Source of the DNA: JAVBPP01 sp031549535 | GTDB taxonomy: Bacteria > Bacillota > Clostridia > Oscillospirales > Acutalibacteraceae | Length of the DNA: 29,028 bases | NCBI GenBank assembly: GCA_031549535.1 | Contig: JAVBPP010000084.1 | Location: 1-29,028, forward strand | Direction of reading: 5' to 3' | Made by a program: the position numbers and the translations under genes | Notes under the pieces: generated by a model | What the model saw: only the letters and a program-made list of their open reading frames with translations | Database searches by the model: none | What the model was told of the DNA's origin: nothing | In this document: positions 22,602-29,028 of the stretch, piece after piece | How the letters are laid out: each line of letters starts with the position of its first letter | Numbering within the stretch: position 1 is the first letter of the stretch

Positions 22602-23921
22602 ATGTCAGAACAAGATAACAATCGTTTATACGAGACACAGGGCGAAATACCGCAGGATAGCCAAACACACGCAGAACCAAGTGAAATTGCGCAGACTGAA
22701 GCGCCTGTCTATGCAGCGCTCTCTTACCCGCCATCCGTGCAGCAAAACACACCGCCATATACAAGCAGCTATACAGGCAATGCATACACCCCTTATGCCC
22801 AGCCGCCTATCCCAACCGGAGCGCCAAAGCGGCGCAAAAAACGCGGCGGGGCTGCCCTGATAGCCTGCTGCTTCATCGGCTCCGCAGCGTTCGGTTTCGG
22901 CGGCAGTTACCTCGCCGGGCAATTGCCCGGCAACCAAACGAACAGCGGCACAGACAAGACCGCTGTGGTGTACCAATCCGTGATAAAGGCGCCGACAGAC
23001 GAAAACACCGAGAAGCTGACCATTGCCGACGTGGCCGCAACCGCAAAGGCGTCCGTGGTGGAAATCACAACAGAGGTCGTCTCACGCAACCGCTTCCTCG
23101 GGCAGCTCATCAGTACAGGTGCCGGCAGCGGCGTGATTATCACGCAGGATGGCTACATCGCAACCAACAACCATGTCATTGAGCAGGCCAACACCATCAC
23201 CGTTCGGCTCTCGGACGGAACACAGGCTCCGGCCACACTTGTGGGCACTGATGAACAGACGGATTTAGCCGTCATCAAAATCAACAAAACCGAGCTACAG
23301 CCCGCCGTGCTGGGTCATTCCGCAGAGCTTGTTGTGGGCGAAACCGCCGTAGCCATCGGCAACCCCCTGGGTGAACTGGGCGGCACCGTGACGGAAGGTA
23401 TCATCTCCGCCTTAGACCGCGAAATCACAATGAATGGCCAAACCATGTCCCTGCTGCAAACCAGTGCGGCAATCAACCCCGGCAATTCCGGAGGCGGTCT
23501 GTTTAATCTGGGCGGCGAACTGATTGGCGTTGTCAATGCAAAATCCTCGGGGTCAGACATTGAAGGGCTTGGTTTCGCCATCCCGATTGACACCGCAAAG
23601 GTAGTGATAACAGAAATTATTGAAAACGGTTATGTCACCGGGCGCGTAGACGCGGGCTTTACCCTGCTGGATATTCAGGACGCACAAACCGCCATGAGTT
23701 ACCGTGTAAGCAAGTTGGGGCTGTATATCTATAAATCCGGCAGCGGCAGCTTCCTCTCCGGCGATATCATCAAGGCAATAGACGAAAAATCCGTGGAAAA
23801 CCTGGAGGACTACAACACCATCATGGGTGGTTATCAGGTGGGCGACACGGTTCAAATCACCGTGGAGCGCAGCGGAAGCACCCAAACCCTGCCGCTGACC
23901 CTGGGCGAGCAGAAGAATTAG
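22602..23921 (+). CDS. HtrA/DegP-like membrane-anchored serine protease
   Basis: 439 residues from the ATG at 22602 (AAGGA 8 nt upstream; the in-frame ATG at 22593 lies within the ribosome binding site). A Pro/Tyr/Gln-rich cytoplasmic tail (1-75), a basic stretch (KRRKKR) and one membrane helix (about 83-107) precede a trypsin-like domain. The triad is His191 (ATNNHVIEQ), Asp221 (TDLAVIKI) and Ser296 (NPGNSGGGLF). A C-terminal PDZ domain (about 345-437) follows, with LSGDIIKAIDEKSVENLEDY. HtrA proteases degrade misfolded exported proteins. It lies 13 nt before the ABC permease gene, so it may service or process that system. Confidence 0.93.
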   Translation: MSEQDNNRLYETQGEIPQDSQTHAEPSEIAQTEAPVYAALSYPPSVQQNTPPYTSSYTGNAYTPYAQPPIPTGAPKRRKKRGGAALIACCFIGSAAFGFGGSYLAGQLPGNQTNSGTDKTAVVYQSVIKAPTDENTEKLTIADVAATAKASVVEITTEVVSRNRFLGQLISTGAGSGVIITQDGYIATNNHVIEQANTITVRLSDGTQAPATLVGTDEQTDLAVIKINKTELQPAVLGHSAELVVGETAVAIGNPLGELGGTVTEGIISALDREITMNGQTMSLLQTSAAINPGNSGGGLFNLGGELIGVVNAKSSGSDIEGLGFAIPIDTAKVVITEIIENGYVTGRVDAGFTLLDIQDAQTAMSYRVSKLGLYIYKSGSGSFLSGDIIKAIDEKSVENLEDYNTIMGGYQVGDTVQITVERSGSTQTLPLTLGEQKN

Positions 23922-23934
23922 GAGGAAGCATGTT

Positions 23935-25566
23935 ATGCTGATTATTCGTAACGCGTGGAAAAGTATCATTCGCGCAAAGGGGCGCAATATTTTAATCGGT
24001 ATCATCGTCGTCACCATCGCCATCGCCGCCTGTATTTCCCTCTCCATCCGCAACGCAGCTGCCACCGCGCAGGAAACAGCGCTGGAGAATGTCCGTATCA
24101 CCGCGGGCATCCGCGCGGATATGAGTAAGCTACGCCAAACAACGCAGCAGGGCGGTTCCGGCAAGGACATGCGTGAACAGATGCGCGAAAATATGGAGAA
24201 GTATCAAGACTTAAAATTAGATGAACTGCTCCGCTATGCAGACAGCGACTATGTCAAGGAATTTCTTTACCACAGCGCCGTTGCGCTGGATACCACGGGC
24301 GAGCTGCTTGCCTACGGTGCGCAGGATGATGAAGAAGATGACGAAAACGGAAATGAGAACGGCGGCCTTACTGTCAGCGGCGATATGCGCGGCGGCCCCG
24401 GAGGCGGCGGAAACTTTATGGTAATCGGCGGCTCCGCCATGGGCGACCTTTCCGTCACGGGCTACAACAGCGAGGCCGACATGACGGACTTTCAGAACGG
24501 CAGCTCCAAAATCACCGATGGCAGCATGATTGACTTAGGCAGCAAGGCCATGGACTGCCTTGTGAGCGCGGACTTCGCCGCCTATAACTCCTTAAAAGTG
24601 GGCGACAACATCAAGCTGGCCAACCCCAGTAAGCAGGAGGAAACCTACAGCTTTACCATCAAGGGCATCTACAGCTCCACAGCGGAAAGTGAGCAGGAGG
24701 GCATGATGCGCATCTCCACCATGATGGATCCGGCCAACCAGATTTACATTTCCTACCCGGCGGTTGCGCAGCTGATTGTAGATTCTGAGAAAAACGCAAC
24801 CACAGAAACGGACGACAACGGGCGAGAGAGCTCCACAGCCTTAGTCGGCAGGCTCACCAGCAGCTACGTGTTCGCCAGTGCGGAGCACTACAACAGCTTT
24901 ACAGAAGAGGTGCGCGCAAAAGGATTAGACGAAAATTACACAGTCTCCTCCAATGACCTGAGCAGTTATGAATCCAGCATCGCCCCGTTAAAAAGCCTAA
25001 GCAGCAACGCCTCTAAGCTCCTGTGGATTGTTCTCGCGGTCGGTGCCGTGATTTTGATTGTGCTGAATTTGTTTAACATCCGTGAGCGCAAATATGAGGT
25101 AGGCGTTTTAACCGCCATCGGTATCAAAAAGCGCAAGGTCGCCGCCCAGTTTGTCACGGAGCTGCTCAGCGTCACCCTCGTTGCCATTCTCATCGGCGCG
25201 GCAATCGGTGTGTTCGCCTGCGTCCCGGTTGCGGACAGCATGCTCGCCACCCAGGTCAGCGCGCAGGAGGCGCAGGACGCGGCGCAGAACGAAAGCTTTG
25301 GCAGAGATGGCCCTTCCGCCAGTATCGGCGGTTCCGGCGGCCCGCAATCGCAAATGATGACCCCGGGGGGCAGAGTGCAGCAGTTCTTCGGCTCCGGAAC
25401 AAGCGGAAAAGTGGAATATCTGAAGGACATCAACGCCAACATGAATCTCACAGTTTTGTTGCAATTGCTTGCCATCGGCCTTGTGCTGACGATTCTTTCC
25501 AGCTTTGTGGCCATTGTCTTTGTCATGCGCTATGAACCCTTGAAGATTCTTGCCAACCGTGCATAA
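23935..25566 (+). CDS. FtsX/MacB-type ABC transporter permease
   Basis: 543 residues with the four-helix FtsX-like layout: helix 1 (about 17-40), a large extracellular domain (about 45-350), helix 2 (about 361-383), helix 3 (about 405-430) and helix 4 (about 507-530), ending VMRYEPLKILANRA. The extracellular domain contains an acidic run followed by a Gly-rich stretch (about 122-150), and a second Gly/Ser/Gln-rich insert (about 445-485) lies between helices 3 and 4. Such permeases usually move peptides, lipids or drugs, or drive extracellular events mechanically. GGAGG precedes the start. The ATPase gene follows after 16 nt. Confidence 0.88.
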   Translation: MLIIRNAWKSIIRAKGRNILIGIIVVTIAIAACISLSIRNAAATAQETALENVRITAGIRADMSKLRQTTQQGGSGKDMREQMRENMEKYQDLKLDELLRYADSDYVKEFLYHSAVALDTTGELLAYGAQDDEEDDENGNENGGLTVSGDMRGGPGGGGNFMVIGGSAMGDLSVTGYNSEADMTDFQNGSSKITDGSMIDLGSKAMDCLVSADFAAYNSLKVGDNIKLANPSKQEETYSFTIKGIYSSTAESEQEGMMRISTMMDPANQIYISYPAVAQLIVDSEKNATTETDDNGRESSTALVGRLTSSYVFASAEHYNSFTEEVRAKGLDENYTVSSNDLSSYESSIAPLKSLSSNASKLLWIVLAVGAVILIVLNLFNIRERKYEVGVLTAIGIKKRKVAAQFVTELLSVTLVAILIGAAIGVFACVPVADSMLATQVSAQEAQDAAQNESFGRDGPSASIGGSGGPQSQMMTPGGRVQQFFGSGTSGKVEYLKDINANMNLTVLLQLLAIGLVLTILSSFVAIVFVMRYEPLKILANRA

Positions 25567-25582
25567 CACGCAGGAGGTTATT

Positions 25583-26293
25583 ATGAGTATATTAACGCTT
25601 GAACATATCGGCTATTCCTATGACGGACGCACCACGGTGCTTGAGGATATCAACTACACATTTGAAAAAGGAAAGGTCTATGCCATCACAGGCCGCTCCG
25701 GAGCGGGGAAAACGACGCTGCTCTCCCTCCTCTCCGGCCTAACCTCCCCAACGCAGGGCAGAATTTTGTTCGATGGGCAGGATGTTAAAAAAATTGACCG
25801 CTACAAATACCGCAGCCAATATGTGGGCGTGATTTTCCAGGCATACAACCTGTTGCCGCACTTGACCGCAGTAGAGAACGTGGAACTTTCCATGCGCGCC
25901 TCGGGCAAGAAAATTCCAGGCAAGCGTAGCCATGCGCTGGAGCTGCTTGCCAAGGTGGAGTTGGATGAGACCTTGGCAAAACGCCGCGTACTCAAACTTT
26001 CCGGCGGTGAACAGCAGCGGGTGGCGATTGCCCGGGCAATTTCCTATAACGCGGATATTATTCTGGCGGATGAACCAACAGGCAACCTCGACCTTGCCAC
26101 GCAGGAGGAAGTGATGCATATTTTCCAAAAACTGGCCCGGGAGGAGCAGAAGTGCATCATCATTGTCAGCCACTCCCCTGAAGTTGCAAGCAGCGTGGAC
26201 GAGGTGTATGCGCTTGCCCCCTTACGCGGGAAAAATACGGCACGTGGCACAAAGCCACAGCAACCTCCGGCGGAAGACATGCCTCTTTCCTAA
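25583..26293 (+). CDS. ABC transporter ATP-binding protein (MacB/LolD type)
   Basis: 236 residues. Walker A GRSGAGKTT (Gly37-Thr45), Q-loop in FQAYNLLPHLTAVENV, signature LSGGEQQ (Leu139 on) and Walker B IILADEPTG (Asp163, Glu164) with an H-loop VSHSPEV are all intact. This is the LolD/MacB/FtsE subfamily that pairs with FtsX-like permeases. The ATG at 25583 has AGGAGG 6 nt upstream. It is the last gene of the HtrA-permease-ATPase operon. The C-terminal tail (about 215-236) is basic/Pro-rich and beyond the usual domain end. Confidence 0.94.
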   Translation: MSILTLEHIGYSYDGRTTVLEDINYTFEKGKVYAITGRSGAGKTTLLSLLSGLTSPTQGRILFDGQDVKKIDRYKYRSQYVGVIFQAYNLLPHLTAVENVELSMRASGKKIPGKRSHALELLAKVELDETLAKRRVLKLSGGEQQRVAIARAISYNADIILADEPTGNLDLATQEEVMHIFQKLAREEQKCIIIVSHSPEVASSVDEVYALAPLRGKNTARGTKPQQPPAEDMPLS

Positions 26294-26339
26294 TTCTTCA
26301 CTTGCTTTCTTCTTTTTCTCCACATAGATAGGCACCCCA

Positions 26340-26503
26340 AAAAGAACAATCCGCAGCGAAACGGTTCCCCTAATACCAATCACCTTTTAGAATGCTCGCA
26401 AAATTCGGTAACGAGCGTTTCATGTATGCGCTCTTGCCGAATTTTGCAAGAAGTATTCTTAATGGTGCTTGGTATAATCCGTTTTGCTGCGGGTTGTTCT
26501 TTT
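26340..26503 (+). terminator. Terminator split by a hairpin element in its loop
   Basis: The left arm 26340-26364 and right arm 26479-26503 pair over 25 bp. The only two DNA mismatches are U-G and G-U, so the plus-strand RNA stem is fully paired; on the minus strand they would be C-A mismatches. The right arm runs into TTTTGTTTTTA. The loop consists of TTCCCC plus the 108-bp element at 26371-26478. It terminates the HtrA-ABC operon. Confidence 0.75.
26371..26478. repeat. MITE-like element, copy 3 (variant core) inside a terminator loop
   Basis: Starts TAATACCAATCACC and ends GGTGCTTGGTATAAT, matching the ends of copy 1, but its core differs: GCAAAATTCGG (26398-26408) faces CCGAATTTTGC (26438-26448) around a loop near 26420-26430. 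The element can fold into a long hairpin of its own. Confidence 0.8.
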
Positions 26504-26519
26504 GTTTTTATAGAAAGTC

Positions 26520-26548
26520 TTGACGAAAGCCGTTTATCCTCATATAAT
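26520..26548 (+). promoter_or_regulatory. Sigma-A promoter of the GxGYxYP gene
   Basis: TTGACG (26520-26525), 17-nt spacer, TATAAT (26543-26548). It begins about 17 nt after the end of the split terminator. Confidence 0.82.
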
Positions 26549-26587
26549 CAAGCTGGACAAAACGTTTGAATAAAAGGAGGATTTTTT

Positions 26588-28750
26588 ATGGCACGCAAAC
26601 TAACCGCATTGCTGCTTTGCAGCTGCCTGCTGCTCACTGTGGGCGCGGGGCTTGTGCAGGCGGAGGACTCGCAGCCTACCCCAACGTATTCCTGGCCTAT
26701 CGGGCAGGCCATGCCCCGTTTTTCAACTCCGGCGGAGCAGCTGGATGCAATCAATTTTAAGCCGCTTTCTTTCTATGACCAGGTGGCAGCCGCTTCGCTG
26801 CAAGGGCTGGTGAACCGGGAACAGCCGCGCATCCTGTTTTTGGACGGCGAGGCGGACGCGAACGGCTGGCCGCGGGATCTCGGTCTGGATTTCACCATTG
26901 CGCCGGACTGGATGGATCTAATCTTAAAATACAAGTCCCTGCTCAACGGCCTTGTGGTGTTTAACCCGGCTGTGCCCGAAACGGTGAATATTGCAACAAC
27001 GGCCGCAGGTATCGAGGGCTGCCTTGCGGTGTCGCCGGAATTGGCGGCGCAGCTGGCTCAAGAACCCTACTCCCTGCCTGTTGTGAACGACCTGAACCAA
27101 GCGGATATAGCCGACAAGGCTCAGGCCTATGACTACCTCTACCGCGTCTACTGGCCGCAATGCACCCGCCGCGCTATTTTCGGCCTTGCACCGGATGGCC
27201 ACATTCCCCTGCGCGACCTTGCCGTGGCAGTAAACGGGGTTGTACTCTGGCTGAACCCGGGCAACGCGGAGGATAAGGCCATAATCCAAAAATTCTTCCA
27301 GGATGCCAAGGCCATCGATACCTATTACCTCGGCTGGTGGCCGAGCGAGGGCGACGGCGTCGGCTTCGCCAGCCAATACGGTGTGATGACGATTGCCTCG
27401 GACTTTTACCGCAACTCTACCATTTATTCCGCACTTTCCCGCGAAATCACCGTCCCAACTGTGCCCGCCAAGCCGGAGCTGCAGGACGATAAAATTTATA
27501 TTTCGCTCAATTACAGCGACGGCGACAACATTCAGTATAATCAAGGCGCCATGCGTGGCGGCAACCTTTGGGGCAACCCGCAGCGCGGGCAGGTGCCCAT
27601 CGGCTGGACCTGTAGCCCGGCACTGCTGGACGCGGGGCCGCAGTTGCTGAACTATTACTACGAAACTGCAACTGAGAATGATGTGCTGATTTGCGGCCCC
27701 ACGGGGCTTGGCTATTCCACGGCGCATAACTGGCGCAGCCCCGCTGATATTGCAAAATACGGCGATATTACCAACGATTATTTTGAGCGCAGCGGGTTTA
27801 ACATTATAACTGCCTGGGGTTGGCTGACACCGGCGGCGGCGAACCTGTATACGCGCCACATCCCCTCCCTGCTTGGTATGACGATGCAGGACCGCATTTT
27901 TTCCCGCGTGTTCCACACGGCCACCGATGTCCCCGTGGTCTGGTTTGGCAACGATTTACCGAATGGCGGTGCAATGAGCTATGACGACGGCGTTGAAAAT
28001 GTGCGCAAGCAGCTCAGCGCCATTGCAGACGCAAACTATTTGAAAGGCACGCAGTTTTATGCCGCGCAGTTTGACGCATGGAAAACGCCTCTGCACGACA
28101 TTGTGGGGCTGGTGAACGATTTGAACGCCGCCTATCCGAACCGTTTTGTGTTTGTGCGCCCCGATCATTTTATGATGCTATTGAATGAATCGCAGGGCAA
28201 GCCCTTCCAAACCGCCCTGCGCCAAAGCGCAAGCGCTTCAAGCAACGGCGAAGCGGCAGCGCAGGCTTTGGACGGCAGCTTCAGCACAGGCTGGCAGGCC
28301 GGCGAAGCGGGCGAAAGCTGGCTGACAGTTGACCTGGGCAAAAGCTATGCGCTGGATCGTTATGTGCTGAAAAACGCCGCAACCAATTATCTGGATAGCA
28401 ATTTGAACACCCGCGCCTGGAACATTGAGGTGAGCGAAAACGGTACGGACGGCTGGAAAGCCATTGACTGTGTCAGTGACAATACAGATAATATTGTTTA
28501 CCGGAACCTGCCCAAAACCCAGGCGCGCTATATCCGCATCCTTGTCACCGACGCAGGCGCGGACGGCATTGCCCGCATCCAGGAGTTTGAGGTTTACGGC
28601 TCAAGCGCTCCGGCATGTAAAACGCCGTCCCAGCTCGGTGCAGAGCTGCCGGGGAAACTGGCTATTCTTTACATGAAGCTGTATACCCTGGTCAACTTCA
28701 TCATCGGCCGCGCAGGCGAGGCTCTACGTTCGTTTGGATTGTTGGGATAG
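26588..28750 (+). CDS. Secreted GxGYxYP-family protein with C-terminal discoidin domain
   Basis: 720 residues with a signal peptide (MARKLTALLLCSCLLLTVGA, cleavage near VQA-ED). The central part follows the GxGYxYP family: DQVAAASLQGLVNREQPRIL near the N-terminus, RGGNLWGNPQRGQVPIGWT and the signature region GPTGLGYSTAHNW at about 370-382. The signature is altered: GLGYSTA in place of G-x-G-Y-x-Y-P. A discoidin (F5/8 type C) domain at about 547-671 (GEAAAQALDGSFSTGWQAG; LTVDLGKSYALDRYVL) suggests carbohydrate binding. The last 40 residues contain a hydrophobic/amphipathic stretch (LAILYMKLYTLVNFIIGRAG). Members are thought to act on glycans but the enzyme activity is not established. AAAGGAGG precedes the ATG. 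Confidence 0.85.
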   Translation: MARKLTALLLCSCLLLTVGAGLVQAEDSQPTPTYSWPIGQAMPRFSTPAEQLDAINFKPLSFYDQVAAASLQGLVNREQPRILFLDGEADANGWPRDLGLDFTIAPDWMDLILKYKSLLNGLVVFNPAVPETVNIATTAAGIEGCLAVSPELAAQLAQEPYSLPVVNDLNQADIADKAQAYDYLYRVYWPQCTRRAIFGLAPDGHIPLRDLAVAVNGVVLWLNPGNAEDKAIIQKFFQDAKAIDTYYLGWWPSEGDGVGFASQYGVMTIASDFYRNSTIYSALSREITVPTVPAKPELQDDKIYISLNYSDGDNIQYNQGAMRGGNLWGNPQRGQVPIGWTCSPALLDAGPQLLNYYYETATENDVLICGPTGLGYSTAHNWRSPADIAKYGDITNDYFERSGFNIITAWGWLTPAAANLYTRHIPSLLGMTMQDRIFSRVFHTATDVPVVWFGNDLPNGGAMSYDDGVENVRKQLSAIADANYLKGTQFYAAQFDAWKTPLHDIVGLVNDLNAAYPNRFVFVRPDHFMMLLNESQGKPFQTALRQSASASSNGEAAAQALDGSFSTGWQAGEAGESWLTVDLGKSYALDRYVLKNAATNYLDSNLNTRAWNIEVSENGTDGWKAIDCVSDNTDNIVYRNLPKTQARYIRILVTDAGADGIARIQEFEVYGSSAPACKTPSQLGAELPGKLAILYMKLYTLVNFIIGRAGEALRSFGLLG

Positions 28751-28758
28751 TTTTTGGC

Positions 28759-28788
28759 AAAAAAGGCTGGGGTAACCCAGCCTTTTTT
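28759..28788 (+). terminator. Rho-independent terminator after the GxGYxYP gene
   Basis: GGCTGGG-GTAA-CCCAGCC is a 7-bp GC-rich stem, preceded by AAAAAA and followed by TTTTTT, starting 9 nt after the stop codon. Confidence 0.92.
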
Positions 28789-28792
28789 CTGT

Positions 28793-28893
28793 ATTATACT
28801 AATATCCATTAGAAAGCGTCATAAAAAATCAAGGAAAAGCTTTGCTGTATGGCTTTTTTGCAGATTTTTTATCTACGCTTTATTTGGATATTA
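28793..28893. repeat. MITE-like element, copy 4 (inverted relative to copy 1)
   Basis: TAATATCCATTAGAAAGCGT at 28800-28819 and its partner ACGCTTTATTTGGATATTA at 28875-28893 are the arms. The interior (GGAAAAGCTTTGCTGTATGG) is the reverse complement of the copy 1 interior. The outer ACCAAT hexamer is missing from both ends. Confidence 0.8.
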
Positions 28894-28899
28894 AACTGT

Positions 28900-29028
28900 A
28901 CCCTATAAACCGGACAGCCCCGGTTTTCAGAACCCTATAAACCAGACGAAGCGGTTTACAAAAACCCCGCACCCCGGACAGGAGAGTTTTGAAAACCCTT
29001 TGAATCGGGCAATGCGGGTTTTGACCTC
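28900..29028. repeat. Degenerate 31-32-nt tandem repeat array running off the window
   Basis: ACCC-type units start at 28900, 28932, 28964 and 28995 (steps 32, 32, 31). Units 1 and 2 share ACCCTATAAACC and a later CGGTTT; unit 3 keeps ACCCCGGAC and GTTTTGAAA; unit 4 keeps ACCCTTTGAATCGGGC and GGGTTTTG. Units 1, 2 and 4 have AAACC/GGTTT-like arms that could pair. No gene is seen here. Confidence 0.6.

Noticed and set aside
26924..27916. A 330-residue minus-strand frame opposite the GxGYxYP gene
   Set aside because: No domain, no promoter or ribosome binding site; the plus strand has a signal peptide and discoidin domain in frame.
28900..29028. CRISPR array
   Set aside because: Repeat units are degenerate along their whole length, abut without constant-length unique spacers, and no cas gene is nearby.

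Overview
The window looks like chromosome from a spore-forming, low-to-mid-GC Firmicute of the Clostridia (gut Oscillospiraceae/Ruminococcaceae type). The grounds are strong AGGAGG-type ribosome binding sites, sigma-A promoters with 17-nt spacers, a germination protease next to a SleC-like cortex-lytic protein, and lineage-typical families (CD3324-like HTH, DUF1048 with PadR, XpaC/TelA). No rRNA, tRNA, CRISPR array or transposase was seen. The assignment rests on protein families recognised by eye, not on database searches.

Layout. 1-2805: a SleC-like protein (minus strand, cut by the left edge) diverges from a Csp-type subtilisin protease. 2844-4260: a nucleotidyltransferase-like/helical gene and a small CD3324-type HTH gene form a two-gene operon. 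4265-11369 (all minus): a nine-repeat secreted protein, glyA, a GDSL hydrolase, an NlpC/P60 lipoprotein and a GlmU-like protein whose nucleotidyltransferase half is degenerate. 11688-12902: an MFS transporter. 12911-14003: PadR regulator plus two DUF1048 proteins behind a consensus promoter with two dyads. 14147-15339: a small-protein/XRE divergent pair with two matching operator-like dyads, flanked by two copies of an intergenic repeat. 15165-22439: FIST sensor protein and soluble hybrid histidine kinase, then TelA, XpaC-like and a lipoprotein with a solute-binding-like half fused to a von Willebrand A domain. 22602-26293: HtrA-like protease with an FtsX/MacB-type ABC exporter. 26588-28750: a secreted GxGYxYP-family protein with a discoidin domain. 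28793 to the end: repeats only.

Themes. Many products act at the envelope: cortex lysis, peptidoglycan hydrolysis, amino-sugar acetylation, HtrA quality control, surface lipoproteins. The least-described parts are (a) the FIST/hybrid-kinase pair, which has receivers but no output domain, directly upstream of the TelA-XpaC-vWA set; (b) the XRE/small-protein pair; and (c) a family of about 110-bp hairpin elements with TAATACCAAT-type ends, present four times. One element sits in the loop of a transcription terminator whose 25-bp stem remains fully paired in RNA.
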